From assembly GCF_900113245.1 (NCBI RefSeq), contig NZ_FOOQ01000001.1, positions 992,001 through 1,056,000 of the forward strand: a DNA stretch of 64,000 nt, given 5' to 3'. The position numbers were made by a program, and so were the translations under genes. Shown piece by piece: positions 1 through 6,895 of the stretch (position 1 is its first letter; each line of letters starts with the position of its first letter). A model generated the notes under the pieces. That model made no database searches. It was not told the origin of the DNA and saw nothing but the letters and a program-made list of their open reading frames with translations. Origin of the DNA: Halopelagius inordinatus (GTDB lineage: Archaea; Halobacteriota; Halobacteria; Halobacteriales; Haloferacaceae).

Positions 1-187
1 AGGCCAACAGCACGGCGACGCCGACGCCCGCGAAGAGAACCAGCGCGGCGGGCCCCGCGAGTCCGACGAACGGGAGGCTCATCCCGCCGCCGGTGGCGAG
101 CATGAACGCGAGAAACGCGAGGATGCTCCCGCCCCTCTGGACGACGCGGTACGGCACCGAGAGCGGCGAGAGTCGGTGTTCGGGCAT
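1..187 (-). CDS. bPH2-domain membrane protein, YdbT-like, 3' part outside window
   Basis: Only the first 62 codons are present; the gene runs off the left edge. The N-terminus begins MPEHRLSPLSVPYRVV and is followed by two hydrophobic stretches (about residues 20-41 and 44-62). This is the usual start of the longer partner in bacterial/archaeal PH-like pairs (YdbT-like). It lies one base after the stop of the shorter PH protein at 189-656, so the two form an operon and probably a membrane complex. The assignment rests on context and on the N-terminal pattern only; the PH domains themselves are not in the window. Confidence 0.75.
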   Translation of the reverse strand, partial: MPEHRLSPLSVPYRVVQRGGSILAFLAFMLATGGGMSLPFVGLAGPAALVLFAGVGVAVLLA

Positions 188-188
188 C

Positions 189-656
189 TCAGACCGCGTC
201 CTCGCCTTCAGATCGGATGGCGAGTCGCTTCAATCGCTCTTGGAGTTCCTCTGCGCCCTCTAAGGTGAGGCCCGGAACCGTCACGTCCGCGCCGCGAGAG
301 CCCGCGGTGTAGACGACGGTTCGCGCCAGCCCGACGAACCGTTCGGTGGGGTTCCGCGCCGAATCGACGTGTTGGATGCGGACGAACGGCACCACCGTCC
401 GGACGCGGGTGAACACGCCCCGTTCGAGGTACAGCGAGTCGTCTCTGACCTCGTAGGACCACGACCGGTAGCGCGCGACGGCGAGGACGACGCCGAGAGC
501 GAGGATGACCCCGCCGACGGCGAACGGCGTCCACTCGGGGAGGAACGGCGGGGCCAGAAAGCGGACGACGGCGAAGGCGATACCGCCGAGTATCGCCGCG
601 GTGATCGCCGCGCGGCTAGCCCACAGCAGTTGGACGCGCGGGTGCAGTCGCGTCAT
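189..656 (-). CDS. bPH2 (DUF304-type) PH-domain membrane protein, YdbS-like
   Basis: This 155-residue protein has two transmembrane helices (about 15-36 and 43-62) followed by a bacterial PH-like domain (about 66-140). The domain contains the typical WSYEVRDDSLYLERGVFTRV strand pattern and a VPFVRIQHVDSARNP segment. Family members are cytosolic-facing membrane proteins found in pairs; their biochemical role is unknown. The ATG at 656 overlaps the stop of a 20-codon ORF (653-715) in an ATGA arrangement, so translation may be coupled. The downstream partner starts one base after this stop. Confidence 0.88.
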   Translation of the reverse strand: MTRLHPRVQLLWASRAAITAAILGGIAFAVVRFLAPPFLPEWTPFAVGGVILALGVVLAVARYRSWSYEVRDDSLYLERGVFTRVRTVVPFVRIQHVDSARNPTERFVGLARTVVYTAGSRGADVTVPGLTLEGAEELQERLKRLAIRSEGEDAV

Positions 657-715
657 CGTTCGTCGCGGACGGCGGTTGACTGTCGGAACGCGGGCGAGGC
701 GACGGTGGCGTTCAT
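653..715 (-). CDS. 20-codon upstream ORF coupled to the PH-domain gene
   Basis: Reading from ATG at 715-713, the minus strand encodes MNATVASPAFRQSTAVRDER and ends with TGA at 655-653, overlapping the ATG of the PH gene (656-654) as ATGA. A TATA-like TTTATT (743-738) lies about 25 bases upstream of the first ATG, which is the spacing expected for a leaderless transcript starting at or near this ATG. The peptide has no recognised family. It may be a coupling or leader ORF rather than a functional peptide. Confidence 0.4.
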   Translation of the reverse strand: MNATVASPAFRQSTAVRDER

Positions 716-737
716 GGGCGATGATATCTCCTCGCGG

Positions 738-743
738 AATAAA
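738..743 (-). promoter_or_regulatory. TATA box for the PH-domain operon
   Basis: TTTATT on the minus strand, about 23-28 bases upstream of the ATG at 715 and over 80 bases upstream of the PH-gene ATG. It supports either transcription from the short ORF or a PH mRNA with a leader of about 60 bases. Confidence 0.5.
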
Positions 744-776
744 TAGGTGTGGCTACGACCGAACGCCCGCGTCGGG

Positions 777-1580
777 TTAGCCCGTCGTCGCGATACGCCG
801 GTCGACGCGGGAGAGCGCCGTCTCCACGAGGCGACGCGCCGAGGCCAGTGCGTCCAGTCCGGGGTACTCGCAGTCGATGTCGTAGTAGAGATAATCGGTC
901 ACGCTCGGGACGAGGCCCGAGAGAGTCCTGCGGTGGGCCACGAGCGTCCGCTGACGCTCTCGCGCGCGTTCGTCGAGTTCGTCTCGCAGGGCGCGAACGT
1001 CGCCTCGGAGAGCGACGAGTTCGTCGAACGACCGGGACGAGAGCGGTCTATCGTCGAGGGACGACAGGTCGGTCACGGTCCGTTCGATACCGTCCTCGAC
1101 GGCGTCGAGCGACTCGAACTCCGCGTCCAACAGGTCGAGAAACTCCCGCCGTTCGCGGGCGGCGCTCTCGCCCGCGGCCACGACGGCGCGGCGGAGTTCC
1201 GGCGAGAACGCCGACGCGGAGGTCACTCCGGCAGCGATGTCGTCGCCGAACTCCGCTCTGAGGCTCTCTTCGTACGTGTCGCCGTACTCCTCCTCGTAGT
1301 GCGGCACCTCCATGACCGTTCGCTCGTACGCCCTCCGAACGGCAGAGAGAGGCGGCGATGCCGCCATTCTACCGACGGTCTTCACCGCGAGCGGTCCGGC
1401 CGACGACCCCGCGGACGCCGACGGTTGCACGTCCGCGACGGCGGCGCAGAACGACCGAAACGCGGCGTTCTCGTCGACGCACCGCCGCCGTTCCGCGCGG
1501 AGCGCCGTTCTCGCATCGCCGAGAGACGTCTCTATCGGCGTTCTCCGCCCGTTCCCGGCCGAGTGGCCGTCGGAACTCAT
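777..1580 (-). CDS. haloarchaeal conserved protein (possibly DUF7260-type)
   Basis: A soluble, acidic 267-residue protein with no signal peptide or membrane helix. Its middle and C-terminal half (about 110-245) is predicted helical and rich in Glu/Arg heptads, so coiled-coil or helical-bundle structure is likely. A conserved-looking VPHYEEEYGDTYEESL segment sits near residues 92-107, and a C-terminal DYLYYDIDCEYPGLDALAS segment near 230-248. I recognise it only as a haloarchaea-specific protein; the function is unknown. Its ATG overlaps the stop of the small ORF at 1577-1711 (ATGA), so the two are probably one operon. Confidence 0.8.
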   Translation of the reverse strand: MSSDGHSAGNGRRTPIETSLGDARTALRAERRRCVDENAAFRSFCAAVADVQPSASAGSSAGPLAVKTVGRMAASPPLSAVRRAYERTVMEVPHYEEEYGDTYEESLRAEFGDDIAAGVTSASAFSPELRRAVVAAGESAARERREFLDLLDAEFESLDAVEDGIERTVTDLSSLDDRPLSSRSFDELVALRGDVRALRDELDERARERQRTLVAHRRTLSGLVPSVTDYLYYDIDCEYPGLDALASARRLVETALSRVDRRIATTG

Positions 1581-1711
1581 CGGTCGACGGTCCGTTCGTA
1601 CGTTCCGAGTGCGGTGTCGCGGCGAACGACGATGCGCCCGTCCGACTCGCGGAGTTCGATGGTCACCGGGGCGTCGGTCGGAAGGTGCTGGCTGGTGTCG
1701 TCCCCTGGCAT
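1577..1711 (-). CDS. 44-residue hypothetical protein coupled to the downstream gene
   Basis: A 44-codon ORF from ATG at 1711-1709 to TGA at 1579-1577, starting MPGDDTSQHLPTDAPVTIEL and ending YERTVDR. Strand-like alternation (VTIELRESDGRIVVRRD) suggests a small beta-rich protein. The stop overlaps the start of the 267-residue protein by ATGA, a strong sign of a real coupled gene. Codon choice is GC3-rich like its neighbours. No function is recognised. Confidence 0.6.
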   Translation of the reverse strand: MPGDDTSQHLPTDAPVTIELRESDGRIVVRRDTALGTYERTVDR

Positions 1712-1808
1712 CTCGTCGTGTGATACAGACGCACGGAGGTTAAAAATATCGGCTTGGTTATATATTATCCTCGATAGTCGTATGTTCTCTCTATATCGAC
1801 GGGTACGG

Positions 1809-2267
1809 TCAGTAGATGGCTACGCCGGACGCCAACAGACCGGCGTCGACGAGGAGGAGGACGCCGACGACCGCCGCCGCGCGGAAGACGCCGATAGCCT
1901 CGCGGGCGGGCCCTCGGACGCGCTTTTCTCTGAGTCCGTCCGAGAGGCGGCCGTTGCCGACTTCGACGAGTGCCGCGAGGACGAACCACAGACCGAGCAT
2001 CGCGAGGACGAGGTGGCCTCGCCCAGTTCCTGTCAGCGTCTCGATAGTATATCTCGTCCCCGCCATGTGACCGCCGGTGAGGAACGTGACGACGGACGCG
2101 CCGCGGGACCACATCACCAGTTTTCCGGAGAGCGATTCGAGGGGTGCGGCGTCCAACGCGCCGTCGACGGCGGCGGGGAGAATCGCGCCCGCGACGAAGA
2201 CGACGCTTCCGACCCACAACGCGCCGGTGAGAACGTGCAGTACTGTGACGGCGGTATCGACTACCAT
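1809..2267 (-). CDS. CopD-like four-helix membrane protein
   Basis: The start is placed at ATG 2267 (MVVDTAVTVLHVLTGALWVG), giving 152 residues; an in-frame extension to 2546 would run antisense into the next gene and has no family character. Four hydrophobic helices are visible (about 3-28, 50-72, 80-100, 125-148). The N-terminal HVLTGALWVGSVVFVAGAILP with a His and the later TGGHMAGTRY segment resemble the CopD/DUF2269-like membrane family, in which His residues may bind copper or heme. The role is inferred from family resemblance only. Confidence 0.72.
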   Translation of the reverse strand: MVVDTAVTVLHVLTGALWVGSVVFVAGAILPAAVDGALDAAPLESLSGKLVMWSRGASVVTFLTGGHMAGTRYTIETLTGTGRGHLVLAMLGLWFVLAALVEVGNGRLSDGLREKRVRGPAREAIGVFRAAAVVGVLLLVDAGLLASGVAIY

Positions 2268-2366
2268 ATCGACGCCTCCGTCCGCCGACGCCTGAACGTT
2301 GTCGGTTTTCGACGGGTTTCGACTCGCCCCGTCAGGTTTTGTGTCCGGGGTCGGTACGGGTGGCGT

Positions 2367-2651
2367 ATGGCAGACGAAGCCGACGGAGACGAGTTCGAGC
2401 AGGTTCGAGAACGAGCGATTGCGGCGCTCGAACGAGGGGACTCGGTCTCGATATACCTCGGATTGGTCCACGACGACGGCGCAAACGAGTACTACTTCGG
2501 AAACGACGTCGAGGAACGAGAACTCAGAGAGGCGGCCACGGAGCAACTCGGGATGTTGACGCGGGTGCTCGCAGACCAGTCGGGCGCGAGCGTAGAGGAG
2601 ATAGCGAACCTCGCCGCAGAACGGGCCGAGGCGATGAACCTCCAGCCGTAA
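2367..2651 (+). CDS. small acidic haloarchaeal protein
   Basis: A 94-residue protein from ATG 2367 (MADEADGDEFEQVRERAI) to 2651. It is acidic and largely helical, with a C-terminal helix SVEEIANLAAERAEAMNLQP. The longer in-frame ORF beginning at 747 is antisense to two genes and was not used. Divergent from the CopD-like gene, with about 100 bases between. No function is recognised; it is probably a haloarchaea-specific family. Confidence 0.72.
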   Translation: MADEADGDEFEQVRERAIAALERGDSVSIYLGLVHDDGANEYYFGNDVEERELREAATEQLGMLTRVLADQSGASVEEIANLAAERAEAMNLQP

Positions 2652-2681
2652 TCGGCCGCCTCGTCCCCTCCGCGGGCGATA

Positions 2682-3512
2682 TCAGCGGACGGAGTCGACC
2701 GCTTCGACCAGTTCCGACAGCGTCGCGTCGTCGCCCGCGCCGACGTACAGGCCCTCGTCGCCGCTTCCCCGCGAACGAACGCCGCTCTCGGCGGCGAGGA
2801 GTTCGCCCGCGTACTGTTCGTAGATGTCGGGGCGGAGACAGACGATTCCCTCGATGCCGCCGCGGGCCAAGAGACCCCAGTCCACGCAGGGCGACCACGT
2901 CTCGACGACGCGCTTGCACCGGTCTTCGAGGGCCGCCTCGATTCGGTCGCCGAGCGCGGATAGTTCCGGGTCCCGAACCGCAGAGAGGCCGAGGACCAAA
3001 GAGACGGTGCCGCGTTCGAGCGGTACGTCGCTCCCGGCGAGGAGGCGTTCGCCGTCGACCGTCGCGCCCTCGCCGCGGCGGGCGACGTACAGCGAGTCCG
3101 GCAGCGGTTCGTAGATGGCGGAGACGACCGGGTCGCCGTCTCTGAGGAGGCAGACGGCGGTGGCGAAAGCGGGCAGTCCCGCGGCGAAGTTGTTCGTCCC
3201 GTCGAGGGGGTCGACGACCCACCGATACCGGTGTTCACCGTCGCGTCCGGACTCCTCGCCGTGAAACGCGTGGTCTGCGAACGACTCCCGGAGGACGGCC
3301 CGGACGCGTTCTTCGGCGTTCCGGTCCGCGACGGCTTTCACGTCGTCTCTCTCGTACTCCGCGTCGAGTGCGCCGTCGCGAAAGGCGTCTCGGAGATAGT
3401 CGCCGCCCGCGCGGACGGCCCGCGTCGCCACCGCCGCGAGGTCGTCGAGCGTCGGTTCGGCGTCGCGTCCGGCCGCGTCCGCGGGTGGTTCGGAGTCGCC
3501 GTGGTCGTCCAT
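2682..3512 (-). CDS. inositol monophosphatase family protein
   Basis: A 276-residue Mg2+-dependent phosphatase of the IMPase/FBPase/CysQ superfamily. Visible motifs are the metal ligands HGEES (Glu86 region) and DPLDGTNNF (Asp101, Asp104, Gly105, Thr106). In the C-terminal motif, usually WDxAAG, this protein has YEQYAG (Tyr231-Glu232), so Glu takes the place of the third catalytic Asp. The N-terminal 20 residues are an acidic extension. In archaea such enzymes hydrolyse inositol phosphate, fructose-1,6-bisphosphate or PAP; the substrate here cannot be fixed. It is convergent with the gene ending at 2651. Confidence 0.88.
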   Translation of the reverse strand: MDDHGDSEPPADAAGRDAEPTLDDLAAVATRAVRAGGDYLRDAFRDGALDAEYERDDVKAVADRNAEERVRAVLRESFADHAFHGEESGRDGEHRYRWVVDPLDGTNNFAAGLPAFATAVCLLRDGDPVVSAIYEPLPDSLYVARRGEGATVDGERLLAGSDVPLERGTVSLVLGLSAVRDPELSALGDRIEAALEDRCKRVVETWSPCVDWGLLARGGIEGIVCLRPDIYEQYAGELLAAESGVRSRGSGDEGLYVGAGDDATLSELVEAVDSVR

Positions 3513-3624
3513 AGAGGTGGCCGGGCGTGCGACGGCAAGAACCGTTCGGTCGGTCGGACCGTCCCGACGGCATCGGACCTCGAACTACACCGACATTTTT
3601 CGTCCGTCGGTTCGTACACCCGCT

Positions 3625-4140
3625 ATGGATTTCACCGTCGTCCACGGAGACATCACCCAGCAGTCGGCGGACGCGCTAGTCAACGCCGCGGGGACGAGCC
3701 TTCGGATGGGGTCGGGCGTCGCGGGCGCTCTCCGCCGGGAGGGCGGCGAGGCGTTGAACGACGCGGCGGTTCGGAACGGTCCCGTGGAACTCGGGGAGGT
3801 AGCCGTCACGAAACCGTACGAGTTGGACGCCGAACACGTCATCCACGCCGCCGCGATGCCGCACTACGGCGACGGCGAAGCGACCGAAGAGAGCATCCGC
3901 GACGCCACCCGAAACAGCCTCGAACGCGCCGACGAACTCGGCTGTTCGTCGCTCGCGCTCCCGGCACTCGGATGCGGCGTCGCCGGTTTTCCGCTCGAAG
4001 AGGGCGCGCGCGTCATCGCCCGAGAGATAGCCGACTACGAACCGTCGTCGCTGTCGGACGTGCGGTTCGTCGCCTACCGCGACGACGAGTACGAGACGAT
4101 TCGGCGCGTCGCGGCGGAGGTTCGCGAGAGCGCGGAGTGA
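3625..4140 (+). CDS. macro-domain protein (ADP-ribose binding or hydrolysis)
   Basis: A 171-residue stand-alone macro domain. The start at ATG 3625 (MDFTVVHGDITQQSADALV) is preferred to the longer ORF from 3517 because the domain begins immediately. Key features are GDI near residues 8-10, NAAG at 20-23, the Gly-rich loop GSGVAG at 29-34, and LPALGCGVAGFPLEE in the C-terminal half. Family members bind ADP-ribose or deacetylate O-acetyl-ADP-ribose; some remove ADP-ribose from macromolecules. It is probably a monocistronic cytosolic enzyme. Confidence 0.93.
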   Translation: MDFTVVHGDITQQSADALVNAAGTSLRMGSGVAGALRREGGEALNDAAVRNGPVELGEVAVTKPYELDAEHVIHAAAMPHYGDGEATEESIRDATRNSLERADELGCSSLALPALGCGVAGFPLEEGARVIAREIADYEPSSLSDVRFVAYRDDEYETIRRVAAEVRESAE

Positions 4141-4196
4141 ACGCCCCGCTCCGTAACGTCGAACAAAAATAGACGTAGTTTCCGTAATAGTACCTT

Positions 4197-4211
4197 ATAT
4201 CGTGACGATAT
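4197..4211. promoter_or_regulatory. perfect 15-base palindrome upstream of the RCK channel-like gene
   Basis: ATATCGT-G-ACGATAT, with seven-base perfect arms, lies in the only AT-rich part of the 267-base gap between the macro-domain gene and the channel-like gene. It could be an operator for a dimeric regulator. It is about 200 bases from the start codon at 4408, so the link to that gene is weak unless a leader exists. Confidence 0.35.
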
Positions 4212-4407
4212 GCTAGTTGGAAAGAGTAATACGACTCATACGTCTTCGAGGTGGCGTGAGAGCGTTCGAAACCAAAGATCCTTTTCGGGCACCGCCCGCG
4301 ACGACTTCCACTCGTCTCCCGAACGGGTCGCGAGAGGCGTCCGTCGCCGACCGGCGGGTGACCCGTTCGGAGGAACTGGGTTGTGAGACTCGCGTCGGGG
4401 CGGGGAG

Positions 4408-5163
4408 ATGACCGCCTCGAACGGACGCGTCGGAGCGGTCACCCGGCGTCCGTTACTGCGTCGTCTGCTCCGACCGGTCGTGGCGTTCGCGGCCGTCGTC
4501 GCCGCGGGCGTCGCCGGATTCAGCACTCTCGGCGGCGTCGGCGTCGTAGACGCGTTGTTTTGGCTCCTCGACCCCACCAGTATCGAACTCCACTTTCGGG
4601 CCCACGACGGACCGGCGACGCTCGTGAAATCGTACGCCATCGTGGTTCTCTCCGGACTCGTCGTGACCGGACTGTGGACCGGCGAGACGGTGTTCTCGGC
4701 GGCGTTCGGCGGGCGGATTCGAGAGGAACTCGGATATATGCACGTAGAACAACGAATCGACGAGTTGGACGGGCACGTGATCATCTGCGGCTACGGAACC
4801 TTCGGGAAGACAATCGCCAACCGCCTCCGCGCGAGGGGCAGGGACGTGGTAATCGTCGAACGACAGGAGTCGCAGTACCAGCGAGCACTCGACGACGGGA
4901 CACTCGCACTCACCGGCGACGCGCGTCGGGAGAACACCCTCTCGGACGCGGGCGTCGGGCGGGCGGCCACCGTCGTCGGGGCCATAGACGACACGAGCGC
5001 GAACGTCCAAATCGCCGTCACGGCGAGTCAACTCGCGCCCACGGTCGAAATCGTCGTCCGCGCGGGCGACGAGATGGACGAAGCCCTCGCCCGGCGAGTC
5101 GGTGCGGACGAAGTCGTCGTCCCCGAAGTGGTGAGCGGAGAACGGGTGTGCGAGGGGCTCTGA
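4408..5163 (+). CDS. ion-channel-like membrane protein with RCK (TrkA-N) domain, no K+ filter
   Basis: This 251-residue protein has helix 1 (about 22-42), a pore-like loop (46-68), helix 2 (74-98), then an RCK/TrkA-N Rossmann domain (121-251). The Rossmann motif is ICGYGTFGKT (126-135), with an acidic residue after strand 2 (VIVER, Glu151) that suggests NAD(H) or adenine-nucleotide binding. Where a potassium channel carries T-V-G-Y-G, this protein has LLDPTSIELHF, so the selectivity filter is absent. It may conduct another ion or act as a membrane-tethered nucleotide sensor. The start at ATG 4408 has a GGGGAG stretch just upstream. Confidence 0.85.
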   Translation: MTASNGRVGAVTRRPLLRRLLRPVVAFAAVVAAGVAGFSTLGGVGVVDALFWLLDPTSIELHFRAHDGPATLVKSYAIVVLSGLVVTGLWTGETVFSAAFGGRIREELGYMHVEQRIDELDGHVIICGYGTFGKTIANRLRARGRDVVIVERQESQYQRALDDGTLALTGDARRENTLSDAGVGRAATVVGAIDDTSANVQIAVTASQLAPTVEIVVRAGDEMDEALARRVGADEVVVPEVVSGERVCEGL

Positions 5164-5357
5164 ACCCGGCCGTCAGGTCCGCGCGCGTCTCCGCGGCCGA
5201 TACCGACGAGATGGTCCGTCGGATATCCGGGGGCGACGACGGCTCTCTCCGGCAGAACCCCCCATAATCCGGCGGGTCGAGAACTACGTTTCGTCGTCAG
5301 AGAGAGCCGAGAAACGGAGCCAACGCGGCGTCGCGACGGGATCGATATCCCCGACCG

Positions 5358-5366
5358 TTAATATCC
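5358..5366 (+). promoter_or_regulatory. TATA box of the ArsR-like/DUF7521 pair
   Basis: TTAATATCC sits 22-30 bases before ATG 5388, which fits leaderless transcription from that ATG. Confidence 0.5.
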
Positions 5367-5387
5367 TCGGCTGACGACGCCCACTTA

Positions 5388-5762
5388 ATGGCACGCGAGC
5401 AGTCCGCGGCCGAACCGACCGAACTCGGTTCCATCCTCGATGCGTTGGACGACGCGGACGCCAGAGACATCATCAGAACGCTGGACGAACCCATGACGGC
5501 GAGCGAGATATCCGACACCTGCGAGATCCCCCTCTCGACTACGTATCGTAAGTTAGACCTCCTCACCGACGCCGACCTGCTGCTCGAAGGGACGGAGATT
5601 CGGTCGGACGGCCACCACGCCACCACGTACGAGGTGGCGTTCGAGGAGGTCAAAATACTGCTCACGGAGGAGCGACGCCTCTCGGTCGACATCGCGCGGA
5701 CCGAGCGTTCCCCGGACAAAAACCTCGCGGATATCTGGACCGCCGTCAGAAAGGAGACATAA
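5388..5762 (+). CDS. ArsR-like winged-helix transcriptional regulator
   Basis: A 124-residue protein with a winged helix-turn-helix in residues 15-85: ILDALDDADARDIIRTL is the first helix pair, MTASEISDTCEIPLSTTYRK the HTH, and LLLEGTEIRSDG the wing. The C-terminal part (90-124) is a short strand and helix that may mediate dimers or sensing. Its stop shares a base with the next ATG (TAATG at 5760-5764), so the small membrane protein is co-translated. This regulator plus small membrane protein pair is common in haloarchaea; the signal is unknown. Confidence 0.87.
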   Translation: MAREQSAAEPTELGSILDALDDADARDIIRTLDEPMTASEISDTCEIPLSTTYRKLDLLTDADLLLEGTEIRSDGHHATTYEVAFEEVKILLTEERRLSVDIARTERSPDKNLADIWTAVRKET

Positions 5763-6055
5763 TGCCACACACCACCGCATCCCCCACCGTTACGACCGCC
5801 CTCATCATCGTCAAGACGGGTATCCTCGTCCTCGGAGGGCTCATCACCTACTTCAGCTACAAGGCGTACCGCAGTACGAACTCACCGGCGCTCCGAGCGT
5901 TGACCGTCGGGTTCAGCATCGTCACGTTCGGCGCGTTGCTCGCCGGCGTCTTCGACACGTTCCTCGACATCCCGCTGGCGTTGGGCGTCCTCATCGACGC
6001 CACCCTGACGTTCATCGGGTTCGCGGTCATCACCTACTCGCTGTACGTCGAGTGA
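5762..6055 (+). CDS. small membrane protein paired with the regulator (DUF7521-like)
   Basis: A 97-residue protein with three hydrophobic helices (about 10-33, 45-65, 70-95) and almost no soluble loops. ALIIVKTGILVLGGLITYFSYKAY near the N-terminus, followed by the polar stretch RSTNSPALRAL, is typical of this haloarchaeal family. It overlaps the ArsR-like gene by one base. The arrangement suggests a membrane sensor or effector acting with the regulator, which is inference. Convergent with the DoxX gene. Confidence 0.83.
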   Translation: MPHTTASPTVTTALIIVKTGILVLGGLITYFSYKAYRSTNSPALRALTVGFSIVTFGALLAGVFDTFLDIPLALGVLIDATLTFIGFAVITYSLYVE

Positions 6056-6193
6056 GGAATCGACGGAAATCGACCGTACGCGGCGCGCCGAACGTCGCCG
6101 TCGCGCGGGAAGTGGTCGGGAAAATCGGAGCAGTTCGTTTTCGTTGGTCGAGTACCGCAAAAGAGAGGTTACCCACCACTCTCGGCGGCCGTC

Positions 6194-6760
6194 TCAGCCG
6201 AGGACGTAGTCGAGAGCGGGGTACTTCTCGATCAGGGTCTGTCCGCCGACGTCGTAGTTCTCGACGAGGGTGTCGAGGCCGAGGATGCGGCCCGCGCCGA
6301 ACGCCGCGACGGCGAGGAAGACGAGCATGTACGCGAAGTCCCCGTTGATGACGCCGTGGGTGATGTCCCAGTTTCCGAGGTAGAACATGAACATCATGAA
6401 CGCACCCCAGAACGCCGCGAGGCGGGTCATGAGGCCCACGATCAGTCCGAGGCCGATGAACAGTTCACCCCACGGGACGGCGACGTTCAGGAAGCCGACG
6501 AACCAGGGAGTGTTGCCCATCGCGACGAACAGGTCCGCGGCGGGGCTTCCGTTGGCCGCGGTGGCGCCGACGAGGTAGCCCTGCGCGTTGAACGGGTTGA
6601 TGATCTTCTCTACGCCCGCCCAGGTGAACGCGACACCCATCATGAGGCGGAGGGCGAGGACGAACCACGCGCTGAGCGAGTGGGCGCGTCCGCGAACCGT
6701 CACGCCGCCGAGGGTGCTCTCGAAGGTGTTGCTGAGTTGAGTGGTGGTTGAAGTTGCCAT
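6194..6760 (-). CDS. DoxX family membrane protein
   Basis: A 188-residue protein with four transmembrane helices. The DoxX/DoxD signature is visible: helix 1 with LRLMMGVAFTWAGVEKIINP (about 36-55), a loop ending in NVAVPWGELFIGLGLIVGL (92-112), helix 3 with FWGAFMMFMFYL, and the final helix. DoxX family members are subunits of thiosulfate:quinone oxidoreductase or of SodA/SseA-linked redox complexes; here no partner gene is adjacent, so the role is open. A TATA-like GTTTATAAG lies about 45 bases upstream. Confidence 0.9.
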   Translation of the reverse strand: MATSTTTQLSNTFESTLGGVTVRGRAHSLSAWFVLALRLMMGVAFTWAGVEKIINPFNAQGYLVGATAANGSPAADLFVAMGNTPWFVGFLNVAVPWGELFIGLGLIVGLMTRLAAFWGAFMMFMFYLGNWDITHGVINGDFAYMLVFLAVAAFGAGRILGLDTLVENYDVGGQTLIEKYPALDYVLG

Positions 6761-6801
6761 AATATTGTCCCTCTTACAACTGTACTGACGCTCGGTATTA
6801 G

Positions 6802-6810
6802 CTTATAAAC
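6802..6810 (-). promoter_or_regulatory. TATA box for the DoxX gene
   Basis: GTTTATAAG on the minus strand, 42-50 bases before ATG 6760, implying a short leader of roughly 20 bases. Confidence 0.5.
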
Positions 6811-6895
6811 AGACGGTGATTCTCACGGCGTTAGAAACGCTACCGTCCGGTTTATCTCGGCATTATCTCTCAGGACGAGCGTCGAGCAGGGGCGT

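Noticed and set aside
747-2366. Long plus-strand open frame leading into the 94-residue protein
   Set aside because: It is antisense to two supported minus-strand genes, is Arg-rich and lacks any family pattern; only the part from ATG 2367 looks real.
4217-4411. 64-codon ORF ending in an ATGA overlap with the channel-like gene
   Set aside because: It starts at TTG and uses AGA and ATA codons that are atypical here, and spans the AT-rich gap. The overlap is probably chance.
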